Positions 14,777 to 22,908 of a stretch of 24,937 nt of DNA are shown in pieces. Below the pieces are notes generated by a model. The model saw nothing but the letters and a program-made list of their open reading frames with translations. It had not been told where the DNA came from and did not search any database. Numbering within the stretch: position 1 is the first letter of the stretch; every line of letters starts with the position of its first letter. The position numbers and the translations under genes are program-made. Origin of the DNA: an uncultured Acetatifactor sp. (GTDB lineage Bacteria; Bacillota; Clostridia; Lachnospirales; Lachnospiraceae); assembly GCA_910589655.1 (NCBI GenBank), contig CAJUTJ010000128.1, forward strand, positions 1 to 24,937. Reading direction: 5' to 3'.

Positions 14777-15409
14777 CTATGTCGATGAAACCCTTACAAC
14801 CTTGTCCCCCGCCACCTTGATTCTGCCGTTTGCGATATCGTCAATGGCCGCCGGAAGCAGAATCCACTCTGCCTGTTCCATGACACGTTTCTGCAGAACT
14901 TCCGGGGTATCACCTTCCTGAACCTCCACTGCCTTCTGTGCAATAATGGGACCCTCATCCATCCCCTCGTTGACAAAATGCACGGTGGCGCCGGTGACTT
15001 TCACACCCCGCTCCAAAACCTTCTCATGAACCTTCAGACCATAATACCCCACTCCGCAAAAGGAAGGAATCAATGCGGGATGAATATTGATAATCCGATT
15101 GGAAAACCTTGCAACCATCTCCTCCGGTATTTTCACCAGAAAACCTGCCAGCACAATAAGATCCGGATTCAGTTCGCACATTTTCTCCGTAAAAGCACGA
15201 TTAAAGGCATCTCTGTCCCCATAATTCTTCGGGCTCATCAAAATACCCTGAATCCCATGTTTTTCCGCACGATCCAGCGCCTTGGCGCCGGCGTTGTTAC
15301 TGATTACCGCAATGATCTCCGCGTTTGTAATCCGGCCGTTATCGATGGCATCCAAAACCGCTTGGAGGTTTGTTCCTCCCCCCGATACACATATTACCGC
15401 TCTTAACAT
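14777..15409 (-). CDS. purN: Phosphoribosylglycinamide formyltransferase PurN
   Basis: PurN transfers a formyl group from 10-formyltetrahydrofolate to GAR. In 210 residues the phosphate-binding SGGGTN (9-14) opens the protein. The catalytic INIHPALIP segment carries Asn108 and His110, and Asp151 follows in GMDEGPII. All three catalytic residues are present. The start overlaps the purM stop by seven bases (ATGTTAA), with AAGGG just upstream inside purM, so purM and purN are translationally coupled. Confidence 0.97.
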   Translation of the reverse strand: MLRAVICVSGGGTNLQAVLDAIDNGRITNAEIIAVISNNAGAKALDRAEKHGIQGILMSPKNYGDRDAFNRAFTEKMCELNPDLIVLAGFLVKIPEEMVARFSNRIINIHPALIPSFCGVGYYGLKVHEKVLERGVKVTGATVHFVNEGMDEGPIIAQKAVEVQEGDTPEVLQKRVMEQAEWILLPAAIDDIANGRIKVAGDKVVRVSST

Positions 15410-16428
15410 ATGGTCAACCCTTTTTCTCCTGCTTCGCAGCGACCCACAACATAAGCCGTCTCTCCGGCTTTGCAGAGGGCATCCAGCGTCTTCTGTACAT
15501 CGGCCGGATCTACGGCGAGAACCATACCCAGCCCCATATTGTAAGTATTATACATCATTTGCTCTTCAATGCCGCCGGTCTTCTGAATCAGCTTAAAAAC
15601 AGCGGGAACCTCATAACTGTATTTCTCTACCTTTGCGGTAATTCCCTCCGGAAGCATTCTGGGAATATTCTCATAGAAGCCGCCTCCCGTTATATGGCTG
15701 CAGCCTTTTATGGTGACACCGGAATCCTTTACGGATTTCAGCGCTTTCACATAGATTCTGGTAGGCACAAGCAATGCCTCGCCCAAAGTGGAGCCCAATT
15801 CGTCATAATAAGTATCCAGACTCTCTCTGGTCATCTCAAATACCTTGCGGATCAGGGAAAAGCCGTTGGAATGTACACCGGAAGATGCAATTCCGACGAG
15901 AATGTCCCCTTCCTTAATATTTTCACCGGTGATCAGATCCTTCTCGTCTACCACGCCCACCGTGAAACCGGCCAAATCATATTCCTCCTCCGGCATCAGT
16001 CCGGGATGTTCCGCAGTCTCCCCTCCGACCAGCGCCGCACCGGCCTGCTTACAGCCCTCTGCCACACCTTTTACAATGGCCGCAATCTTCTCGGGGTAAT
16101 TCTTGCCGCAGGCAATGTAATCTAAAAAGAACAAGGGTTCTCCTCCTGCACATACCACATCATTGACGCACATGGCCACACAGTCAATCCCCACCGTATC
16201 ATGCTTATCCAACAAAAATGCCAGTTTTATCTTCGTTCCCACGCCGTCCGTACCGGACAACAGCACGGGCTTTTCCATTCCTTTGACCGCTTCCATGGAA
16301 AAAGCCCCGGAGAAGCCGCCCAAGCCGCCGATTACCTCGGGGCGCATGGTTTCCTTCACATATTTTTTCATCAGCTCCACGGACTGATATCCTGCCTCAA
16401 TGTCTACTCCTGCCTTCTTGTAATCCAT
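15403..16428 (-). CDS. purM: Phosphoribosylformylglycinamidine cyclo-ligase PurM
   Basis: PurM (AIR synthetase) closes the imidazole ring of AIR using ATP. In 341 residues the typical start YKKAGVDIEAG is followed by GTDGVGTK (59-66), IDCVAMCVND and GGETAEHPG (135-143), then the C-terminal AIRS domain with ITGGGFYENIPRML. An upstream in-frame ATG would add seven residues; AGAGG four bases before the ATG at 16428 and the conserved N-terminus favour the shorter form. It lies 60 bases after purE on the same strand and overlaps purN. Confidence 0.97.
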   Translation of the reverse strand: MDYKKAGVDIEAGYQSVELMKKYVKETMRPEVIGGLGGFSGAFSMEAVKGMEKPVLLSGTDGVGTKIKLAFLLDKHDTVGIDCVAMCVNDVVCAGGEPLFFLDYIACGKNYPEKIAAIVKGVAEGCKQAGAALVGGETAEHPGLMPEEEYDLAGFTVGVVDEKDLITGENIKEGDILVGIASSGVHSNGFSLIRKVFEMTRESLDTYYDELGSTLGEALLVPTRIYVKALKSVKDSGVTIKGCSHITGGGFYENIPRMLPEGITAKVEKYSYEVPAVFKLIQKTGGIEEQMMYNTYNMGLGMVLAVDPADVQKTLDALCKAGETAYVVGRCEAGEKGLTIC

Positions 16429-16488
16429 TGTTCCTCTCATTCCCCGCATAAGCGGAATCGTAACTATAATTTATGGTGTAATTTCCTG

Positions 16489-17007
16489 TTATTTTCCGCT
16501 GTTTTCCAGATATGCCTTATAGCCCTGCTCCTGAAGTCTGGCATCCTTTGCCATAACCTGTCCCTTCAGTTTTGCACTGTATTCCTTCAGCTTCTCCAGC
16601 AACACGCCGTCGGAAGTCGCCAGAATTTTAGCGGCCAGCAGTCCCGCATTGGCCCCGCCGTTAATGGCCACTGTAGCCACCGGAATACCGGAGGGCATCT
16701 GCACGATGGAATACAGGGAATCACGTCCGCCCAAGGATGTTGTGTGCATGGGAATGCCGATCACCGGCATGGGAAAAATTGCCGCGCACATGCCGGGCAG
16801 ATGCGCCGCCATGCCCGCTCCCGCTATTATCACCTTAAATCCTTTTTCCTCCGCACCTTTCGCATATTCGAAAAATACATCCGGCTCTCTGTGGGCGCTG
16901 ATAATGGTCATCTCATAGGAGATTCCAAGCTCCTCCAGAATTTCCGCCGCTTTCGCCATGATGGGCATATCAGAGTCACTGCCCATTACAATACCTACAC
17001 TAGCCAT
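16489..17007 (-). CDS. purE: N5-carboxyaminoimidazole ribonucleotide mutase PurE (class I)
   Basis: PurE converts N5-CAIR to CAIR. In 172 residues it has the class I signature: GSDSDMP (9-15), SAHR with His39, and AGMAAHLPG with His69. Class I PurE normally depends on PurK for its substrate, and no purK lies in this window. A near-perfect AAGGAGG site sits six bases before the ATG at 17007, so the longer in-frame start is rejected. It is the first gene of purE-purM-purN-purD, so the operon promoter should lie in 17008-17179. Confidence 0.97.
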   Translation of the reverse strand: MASVGIVMGSDSDMPIMAKAAEILEELGISYEMTIISAHREPDVFFEYAKGAEEKGFKVIIAGAGMAAHLPGMCAAIFPMPVIGIPMHTTSLGGRDSLYSIVQMPSGIPVATVAINGGANAGLLAAKILATSDGVLLEKLKEYSAKLKGQVMAKDARLQEQGYKAYLENSGK

Positions 17008-17035
17008 GATATCCTCCTTAAAAATCCTCACTACT

Positions 17036-17051
17036 TTTTAGTTTACTAAAA
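17036..17051. promoter_or_regulatory. Palindrome upstream of purE, possible operator
   Basis: TTTTAGT (17036-17042) and ACTAAAA (17045-17051) are perfect inverted arms two bases apart, about 30 bp before the purE start. A possible -10 (TAAACT on the minus strand) falls within it, with a weak TTGCAT 17 bp upstream. A repressor site is plausible; I see no purine riboswitch motif. Confidence 0.4.
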
Positions 17052-17102
17052 TTACCTGTCGGATGCAACTGTTTCTTTTACGGAAATACAAGGTTTATCA
17101 AC

Positions 17103-17133
17103 GCAGCCGAACCGCCCATACGGTATCGGATGC
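17103..17133. terminator. Hairpin between the aminopeptidase and purE
   Basis: CCGAACCG (17107-17114) pairs with CGGT-A-TCGG (17121-17129) around CCCATA, and GCA/TGC extends the stem past one mismatch. It lies about 47 bp after the aminopeptidase stop. No T tract follows, so it is a weak terminator candidate. Confidence 0.35.
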
Positions 17134-17179
17134 GAAGCAGACTTATTTTTGAATGAAATGTGACAAACTCTTGCAATAC

Positions 17180-19252
17180 TTATTTTCCAAAAGCTTCGTT
17201 TAATATCTCGCAGCCCGGAAGCACAAATCTTCCCTTTCCGATAATAGGGATTCTGGTTCCGTCCGCCCTCACGGCTGCCAGCTCCTCCAGCTCGTCATAG
17301 GGTATCGTTATATCCGTATGGCAGTTAAAATATGCTTCCAAAGGTTTTTTGTGTCTCTGCGCCGATACCTCGTTTTCTTTCGCTACAATCTCTTTCCCGT
17401 CGGGATTATAGACCCTAATCTCCTCCGCATGGGAGTAGCAGGTATCCCCCACCGCAAAGTGAGGCCCCATTTTCTCCGCTATCAGAATAGGGAATTTATC
17501 CTCCACTCCCAGCCGTCTGGCCGCCACATAAGCTGTGGTATTTGTGCCTATGGCAAATTCCCCCAAAGGCAGGGTGGGATGCCGGAATAAAATATTCTCG
17601 CTGACAAAGGCTCTATTCTCTTCCTCCGAATCAAAATTACCGCAGGTATAATCCCGGATCATACCGTCCGCAAAAGTAATCGCCAGATCTCGGAATTCCA
17701 GCCCCTGGAGAAACACACGGCTGACATGCAGCAAACCGTCGGTGCCTTTTAATACGGGAGATGTAAACACCTCTCCCACAGGAATGTTCACATCCGCCAC
17801 ACAATTCTCAAAAATCGTCTCCTTTTCAGGGTTCCTTAATTGATACAGCTTAACCCTCAGATCCGTGCGGTTGCCGTTCCCTCCCTTGATCTCGCAATAT
17901 TCCGCGGTATCCAGAACGTCAATTATATTTTGCTGCACCTTCCGGTATACCATGTAATCCAACGTGTTAATTCGTATAGTTTCCTCAAACAGTTCCCGGA
18001 AAACGGAGCCGATCTCCGGAACAGGGAAGGCAATAATCGTAAAGCTGCGCTCCTCTTCCGGAATGTACTGTCTTCGGATTTCTCCCGCCTGCGAACGGTA
18101 TTCCACCCACAGTCTATTTTGCTCCTCATTCAGTTTTAAGGTCTCCCTTTTGACCACAGGTTCAAATGCCTTCTCCCCAAAGGACTCCACCACCGCCGGT
18201 CCTGCGCAGCCCCTTGCCTGTTCCTTGTACTCTTCAAAGGCGGTGCGTGTCACTTCCAATCTGCGGTTGACATAATTTTTATCCAGAAACAACGCCTTGT
18301 CATCTTTATGGTCATATTCGTACTGCCTGTTAGGCGAGGAACCGCAAAACCCGTTTTTCGTCAGGGACGGATTGTCGAGGACGCTCACCGCGTATCGGAA
18401 CATCACCGGCTTCAGCCCCATCTTTTCGAAGTTTTCTACGGCTCGTCTCATCATCCGCTCAAATCCCAGCGGATAATACAGTTCCACCGTCTGCTTTTTG
18501 GACAAGTCCTTATTTGTCACCTCAAAGCCAATGCGATAGCCCTCCGTATAGGTGTCCGCCATAAGGGCAATGGTTTCCTCGGGCAGGCTGTTCATAAATC
18601 CTGCCATCTCCAGCTCGTTTTCCCCCACATACTCGCCGTAGGCATAAAGATAGCGCAGATCCGAAAGATCGCTGCCGCATAGAATCCGGGCCGCCAAGCC
18701 GTCTTCCGGACAAACCTGCTCCCTGACTCTTCTCTCCGCTGCCATATCCGCATAATCACTGGCAAACCAATACAATATCTTCCGGATGTCCTCACCGGAG
18801 GGCAGCTTACGGTTCTCTCCCCACTCGTAAATGACCGCCGTGTAAACTTCCGCAAAAAGCTCCATGCGGATCACCAGTTCCTCCGTCTTCCCCTCATAGC
18901 AGAAACCGATCATACTGCGCAGCTCCGCATACAAAAAGGAAAGCTCCTGCCCCAGATCTTCTCCCAGCCGGGATACCGCATAAGCGGGATTTCCATAGCT
19001 TGTTTCATAATTCTCCGGCAGAATATCCCGGTACAAAGCCAGATTCCTCGACTGAAGCTGTTCCGCCGAAGCGCCGGAGAATCCCCCTTCCGTTTCCAAA
19101 AAACTTTTGTTTTCGTCAATCAACAATATAAACTCCGCCACGGATGCAAAATATGCTTCCATGGCCGGGACTCCGAAATGTTCCTCCGGAATCTCCCGGA
19201 TCCTCTCCAGCGCCAATTCATACCGCTCTCTGCATAATTCCGTCTCACACAT
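17180..19252 (-). CDS. M29-type metallo-aminopeptidase with long N-terminal extension, 690 aa
   Basis: The C-terminal part (about 440-690) matches the M29 aminopeptidase (AmpS/PepS) pattern. It has GEVFTSPV with Glu494, LGEFAIGTN with Glu565, AEKMGPHFAVG with Glu593 and His598, and His645-x-Asp647. These line up with the known two-metal ligands of the family, so the enzyme should be active on N-terminal residues of peptides. M29 enzymes are usually about 370-410 residues; here some 300 helical, acidic residues precede, with no domain I recognise. No signal peptide is seen, so it is cytoplasmic. Its ATG overlaps the preceding gene's TAA by one base, with GGAG about 10 bases upstream, implying coupled translation. 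Confidence 0.85.
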   Translation of the reverse strand: MCETELCRERYELALERIREIPEEHFGVPAMEAYFASVAEFILLIDENKSFLETEGGFSGASAEQLQSRNLALYRDILPENYETSYGNPAYAVSRLGEDLGQELSFLYAELRSMIGFCYEGKTEELVIRMELFAEVYTAVIYEWGENRKLPSGEDIRKILYWFASDYADMAAERRVREQVCPEDGLAARILCGSDLSDLRYLYAYGEYVGENELEMAGFMNSLPEETIALMADTYTEGYRIGFEVTNKDLSKKQTVELYYPLGFERMMRRAVENFEKMGLKPVMFRYAVSVLDNPSLTKNGFCGSSPNRQYEYDHKDDKALFLDKNYVNRRLEVTRTAFEEYKEQARGCAGPAVVESFGEKAFEPVVKRETLKLNEEQNRLWVEYRSQAGEIRRQYIPEEERSFTIIAFPVPEIGSVFRELFEETIRINTLDYMVYRKVQQNIIDVLDTAEYCEIKGGNGNRTDLRVKLYQLRNPEKETIFENCVADVNIPVGEVFTSPVLKGTDGLLHVSRVFLQGLEFRDLAITFADGMIRDYTCGNFDSEEENRAFVSENILFRHPTLPLGEFAIGTNTTAYVAARRLGVEDKFPILIAEKMGPHFAVGDTCYSHAEEIRVYNPDGKEIVAKENEVSAQRHKKPLEAYFNCHTDITIPYDELEELAAVRADGTRIPIIGKGRFVLPGCEILNEAFGK

Positions 19253-19566
19253 TATAATCTCGCTCCTATATATAAAATGAAACTGATTCCGCCTAAAACA
19301 GCTAAATTTAACATCGTTCCCATAACAGGAAACAGACGATAATAATTCTTATTCCGAAAGGTCACAATCCCCAGTCCCAAACCTATCATAGAAAAAACAG
19401 TGGCAAAAAGTCCTGTAAAACCATATCCGACAGAGGCCTCTCCCGCATCCCTATACGTCATGAAAACTACAATAATCAGGGAGATTGAGCTGATCATTCC
19501 CAGAATGGTGGCCATTATGGCACGATACGAATGCTTTTTGTTCGTAAAAATATAATTTTTTCTCAT
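19252..19566 (-). CDS. DUF6142-like three-helix membrane protein, 104 aa
   Basis: A short cytoplasmic N-terminus (RKNYIFTNKKHSYRAIMATILG) is followed by three hydrophobic helices at about 17-36, 49-68 and 78-101, with charged residues in the connecting loops. It resembles DUF6142 proteins of Lachnospiraceae as I recall them; function unknown. The stop overlaps the aminopeptidase start (TAATG), so the two are coupled. No strong ribosome site is seen; a hairpin (19578-19620) ends 12 bases before the start and may control translation or read-through from pyrE. Confidence 0.8.
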   Translation of the reverse strand: MRKNYIFTNKKHSYRAIMATILGMISSISLIIVVFMTYRDAGEASVGYGFTGLFATVFSMIGLGLGIVTFRNKNYYRLFPVMGTMLNLAVLGGISFILYIGARL

Positions 19567-19577
19567 AAAACTCTAAC

Positions 19578-19620
19578 GGGCACTTCCTATAGAAGTTTGT
19601 TGACCTCTCAGGAAATGCCC
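19578..19620 (-). terminator. Hairpin upstream of the three-helix membrane protein
   Basis: On the minus strand GGGCATTTCCT (19620-19610) pairs with AGGAAGTGCCC (19588-19578) over 11 bp including one G-T pair, with a 21-base loop, 16 bases after the stop of the 50-residue peptide. The trailing GTTAGAGTTTT is modestly T-rich, so partial termination between pyrE and the downstream genes is plausible. Confidence 0.5.
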
Positions 19621-19636
19621 GGCTCAGCTCCTTATA

Positions 19637-19789
19637 TTAAAATAGAATCTTGGACTTTCCGGCAATGAGTTTTGCACCGGCGACAATCATCAATATTCCG
19701 GATACAATTCCTACGATCAAAGAAACTACACCCAATGCAATGTTGGCAGCCCCTGCACCTTTCATTATCTTATACACCTTTTCTTCCAT
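19637..19789 (-). CDS. Small membrane peptide, 50 aa
   Basis: The peptide starts MEEKVYKIMKGAGAANIALG, continues as one long hydrophobic stretch (about residues 15-42, Gly-kinked) and ends in the basic GKSKILF. The frame is open for 26 codons further upstream, overlapping the 3' end of pyrE, but GGGAG lies eight bases before the ATG at 19789 and fixes the start. I recall near-identical peptides in Lachnospiraceae; function unknown. It lies 49 bases after pyrE on the same strand. Confidence 0.8.
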   Translation of the reverse strand: MEEKVYKIMKGAGAANIALGVVSLIVGIVSGILMIVAGAKLIAGKSKILF

Positions 19790-19838
19790 TGTTCTACTCC
19801 CTTCGCGCTTTTCTCCTGTCAACAGGATGTCTCTCTCA

Positions 19839-20513
19839 TCATGCACCATATGCTTCATAATATTCATCTATTGCCGCCTTTAATTTATCATCAATGTAAA
19901 TTTGTCCCTTATAAGGCCTATTATATAAGTACTCGACAACCTCCTGCATGGTTACTATGGCATGTGCGTCAAAACCATATTTCTCCTTAATCTCAGCCAA
20001 TGCGCCGACCTTGCCGCCAAGCCCTTTTTCCATGCGGTTTAAAGAAACCATCAAACCCTTTATCTCAATCCTGCCCTGTGCCTGAATGATCGGAAAAGTT
20101 TCCTCTATCGATTTGCCGGAAGTAGTCACATCCTCGATGATCACTACTTTGTCGCCGTCCTTAAGCTTACTGCCAAGAAGAATGCCCACATCACCGTGAT
20201 CCTTGACTTCCTTGCGGTTGGAACAGTAACGGATCTCCTTGCCGTAGAGCCCGCTGTATGCGATGGCAGCTGCCACGCTTATAGGAATGCCCTTATACGC
20301 AGGTCCGAACAACACGTCAAAATCGTCTCCGAAGTTCTCATGAATGGCTTTCGCATAATATTCACCCAGACGGCGAAGCTGTGTGCCGGTGACATATGCC
20401 CCCGCATTCATAAAAAAGGGGGATTTTCGTCCGCTCTTTAAAGTAAACTCGCCGAAGTTCAGCACTTGACTGTCCACCATAAATTCAATAAATTCCTGTT
20501 TATATGCTTCCAT
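19839..20513 (-). CDS. pyrE: Orotate phosphoribosyltransferase PyrE
   Basis: PyrE transfers phosphoribose from PRPP to orotate, giving OMP, the fifth step of UMP synthesis. In 224 residues the N-terminal hood FGEFTLKSGRKSPFF (20-34) is followed by FGPAYKGIP. The flexible loop has SNRKEVKDHG, and the PRPP-binding motif VVIIEDVTTSGKS is at 123-135. All catalytic residues appear intact. GGAGGG lies 11 bases before the ATG. No other pyr gene is nearby: its upstream neighbour is a decayed integrase that ends immediately before the ribosome site, which suggests a rearrangement separated pyrE from its usual pyrK/pyrD partners (inference). Confidence 0.97.
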   Translation of the reverse strand: MEAYKQEFIEFMVDSQVLNFGEFTLKSGRKSPFFMNAGAYVTGTQLRRLGEYYAKAIHENFGDDFDVLFGPAYKGIPISVAAAIAYSGLYGKEIRYCSNRKEVKDHGDVGILLGSKLKDGDKVVIIEDVTTSGKSIEETFPIIQAQGRIEIKGLMVSLNRMEKGLGGKVGALAEIKEKYGFDAHAIVTMQEVVEYLYNRPYKGQIYIDDKLKAAIDEYYEAYGA

Positions 20514-20530
20514 TTTATCTTCAACCCTCC

Positions 20531-20839
20531 GACTTTTGTCAAATCCCTACAGTTTTTCTTGCAAGTATTCATCCAAATTTGAAACCACTCATCCTGCTTC
20601 ACGTCCTAAGTCACAACATTGATGGCCTTTTCATCTTCGTACTGTTTTTTCCTTAGCTTTTGTCTCACTTCATTCAGTGTTTTTGCATAAGCCATCTGTT
20701 TTTTACCAAACCGATTGGCGAGTCTTCCCTGATATATCCCATCCTTTCTTTGTGTAATACCTTCATCTGATTCTTTTCCGGTAAGAGATCTGCCTCTTTG
20801 TTCTCCTTCCTGCATACGGTATCTAGGAAAGGATTTCAA
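20531..20839 (-). pseudogene. Tyrosine integrase remnant (N-terminal part, internal amber stop)
   Basis: The first 77 codons contain an AP2/Arm-type integrase N-terminal domain: EGITQRKDGIYQGRL, then KTLNEVRQKLRKKQYEDEKAINVV. A TAG at 20608-20606 interrupts it, and the same frame continues DVKQDEWFQIWMNTCKKNCRDLTKV, which reads as the start of the core-binding domain of Tn916-like integrases. Homology then stops at about 20531, exactly where the pyrE ribosome site begins. The catalytic domain (R-H-R-Y) is absent. This is a decayed fragment from a lost conjugative or phage-like element. Assignment of the first domain is by pattern recall. Confidence 0.75.
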
Positions 20840-20875
20840 ATATCCCTTTCATACTACCATAAAACTTTTAATTAT

Positions 20876-22771
20876 TCAATCAATTTTACCAATTAAACAC
20901 TCACATCCCACATAATATTTTGCCTGAGCATTCCACATCCGGGCATACTGCCCCTTATTTGACAGCAGCTCCTCATGGCTGCCCCTCTCCACAATCCTTC
21001 CCTGATCAAAGACCACAATGTCGTCGCAAAACCGACAGCTGCTCATCCGGTGGGAAATGTAAATGCCGGTCTTATCCTTCACCATCTCATGGAAGCCGGC
21101 ATAGACCTGCGCCTCGCTGATAGGATCCAGCGCCGCGGTAGGTTCATCCAGAACCACGAAAGGCGCATCCTTATACAATGCTCTTGCCAGAGCCAGTTTT
21201 TGAACCTCTCCTCCGCTGATGTCCACTCCCCCTTCCTTTTTCTTATATAACAGGGTCTCCATGCCATCCGGCAGTTCTCTGACGAACTCCGCCGCACCCG
21301 CACGTTCCAGACAACTCCAAAGTCTTTGGTCATCCCTCTCATAGCCCGCTGCCAGATTACACCAGACGGGAAATGCGAAAAGCTTAAAATCCTGAAATAC
21401 TACGCCGAACAGTTCCCTGTATTCTTCCTCCTTATATTTTCTGATGTCAACTCCGTTTAAGGTGATACTTCCCTCCGTAGGCTCATACAAACGGCATAAA
21501 AGCTTGATAAACGTAGTTTTCCCCGCGCCGTTTTCCCCCACCAAAGCCAGTTTATTTTTCATGGTCAGCTTACAATTAACATGCTTTAAAATCATTTCCT
21601 CACTGCCCGGATAACGGAAACTCACGTCTTTGAATGCAATCTCATATTCTCCGTCGGAACGTTTTTCCACAGGAATCGATCCCGTTGTATGGCTGTTTTC
21701 CATCTTTATAAATTCCAGAAAATCAGCCATATAAATACAGTTTCTTCTCAGCTCTGCACTTGCCTCCGCATAACTCTGAAATCCTCTCGCCAGTTTTGTA
21801 AGGGCTCCGGCATACTGCGTAAATGCGCCTACGGTTATGGCTCCCGTCAAAACTTTAACGGCCACAAACAAATAGGCAAAAACCACATAAATACCGTTGA
21901 CCGTGTTCCGAAACAGCGTGCCCTGATCCTTCACATCACATCTGGCGCCGAAAAAAGAGGCGGAAAGCTCGTTATTTTTCCTAAAATTATTCAGCAGCAT
22001 ATCCTTCATATCGTAAATGCGGATGACTTTTCCTGCCTTGTAATCGCCCAGTATATTTCTCAGAAGGTAATTTAATTTTAATTCCACACCCGTATGCCCT
22101 TTGAAAAACTCTTCACTTCTCCGCTCAAACCGATTATTTCCCTTCGCATATACCACAAGCGCCGCACAGGAGAATGCCGCTACCAGCGCCAGAGACCCCG
22201 ACGGTTTTGCCGCCGCTGCAAGAATGCCTCCGGCCGCCTTCGGTTCCGGTTCCGCAAAGCACAGCGCCGCTGTCAGCCCTACCGCAGTTGTCACCGTAAG
22301 CAGGCTTTCCAACAGATTCCTGTAAATCCTTACGATTGTTTCCAATCCGCCATACATCATAGCCGTCCGTTCCGACCGCAGAATTCCGTCTACCACATTG
22401 GGCTGTTCCATGGTTTCGTAATCAAGGGAGAGCGCCTTTTTCCGTATCATAATATAGAAATCAACCCTGAGACGGTCTGATGATTTCTTATAGAGTCCAT
22501 CCAGCACTACTCCCATGATGCCGAAAAGCAGCCCCTCTGCAATTACCAGCCCCGCAAAGAAAAAGGCTTGGGAGAAAGCGCCGGCCAACAGGCTGTCGAT
22601 AAGTTTGGAGGTAAAAAAGAGTCCCAGATAAATATTCCCCACCTGAATAACGGCATGTATGACGCGCAGCGGAATTGCCGAAGAATCCAACTTATGCGTC
22701 ATTTTCAGTATTTCCAGCCCTGTTTTATGGATACCCAAGGCATCCTTCCATTGATTCAACATATTCTTCAT
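20876..22771 (-). CDS. ABC exporter half-transporter (permease-ATPase), 631 aa
   Basis: An N-terminal transmembrane domain (about 35-350, six helices) is fused to an ABC ATPase (about 375-615). The Walker A motif is GENGAGKTT (412-420), Q-loop Gln460, signature ISGGE (518-522), Walker B FVVLDEP with Glu543, and H-loop His574. All ATPase motifs are canonical. An Ala/Pro/Gly-rich insertion (about 173-193) in the membrane domain is unusual. The cargo is unknown; the fusion type exports peptides, lipids or drugs. It lies downstream of a second half-transporter on the same strand, and the two probably form a heterodimer. No ribosome site is strong before the ATG, and an alternative ATG lies three codons in. 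Confidence 0.92.
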   Translation of the reverse strand: MKNMLNQWKDALGIHKTGLEILKMTHKLDSSAIPLRVIHAVIQVGNIYLGLFFTSKLIDSLLAGAFSQAFFFAGLVIAEGLLFGIMGVVLDGLYKKSSDRLRVDFYIMIRKKALSLDYETMEQPNVVDGILRSERTAMMYGGLETIVRIYRNLLESLLTVTTAVGLTAALCFAEPEPKAAGGILAAAAKPSGSLALVAAFSCAALVVYAKGNNRFERRSEEFFKGHTGVELKLNYLLRNILGDYKAGKVIRIYDMKDMLLNNFRKNNELSASFFGARCDVKDQGTLFRNTVNGIYVVFAYLFVAVKVLTGAITVGAFTQYAGALTKLARGFQSYAEASAELRRNCIYMADFLEFIKMENSHTTGSIPVEKRSDGEYEIAFKDVSFRYPGSEEMILKHVNCKLTMKNKLALVGENGAGKTTFIKLLCRLYEPTEGSITLNGVDIRKYKEEEYRELFGVVFQDFKLFAFPVWCNLAAGYERDDQRLWSCLERAGAAEFVRELPDGMETLLYKKKEGGVDISGGEVQKLALARALYKDAPFVVLDEPTAALDPISEAQVYAGFHEMVKDKTGIYISHRMSSCRFCDDIVVFDQGRIVERGSHEELLSNKGQYARMWNAQAKYYVGCECLIGKID

Positions 22772-22797
22772 AATAATTTTTGTTATTCCGATCCTTT

Positions 22798-22841
22798 CTA
22801 TTCCGGTTCCGTCCCTTCTCTATTCCGGTTCCGTCCCTTCT
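22798..22841. repeat. Tandem repeat, two exact 22-bp units
   Basis: The unit CTATTCCGGTTCCGTCCCTT plus CT occurs twice without a gap (22798-22819, 22820-22841). Degenerate copies lie on both sides: TATTCCGATCC near 22784 and TATTCCAGTTCCGTCCCT at 22931-22948. The set brackets the nested hairpin at 22846-22908, so units and hairpin may be one compound element. Confidence 0.85.
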
Positions 22842-22845
22842 CTTC

Positions 22846-22908
22846 AACGCCCTTAGACAGGGAAGGGATGTTCCGACGCTATCGCGTCGAAAATCCCTTC
22901 CGGGCGTT
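22846..22908. repeat. Large nested hairpin between the ABC transporter genes
   Basis: Three perfect stems stack inside one another: AACGCCC/GGGCGTT (22846-22852, 22902-22908), GGAAGGGAT/ATCCCTTCC (22861-22869, 22893-22901) and CGACGC/GCGTCG (22874-22879, 22884-22889) with a TATC loop. The middle stem joins the outer one directly on the right and after an eight-base bulge on the left. It lacks a T tract, so it is not a standard terminator. It could set relative expression of the two half-transporters, or be a mobile palindromic unit. Confidence 0.8.

Noticed and set aside
17008..17179. Purine riboswitch before purE
   Set aside because: I could not find the conserved three-way-junction sequences of the purine aptamer on the minus strand.
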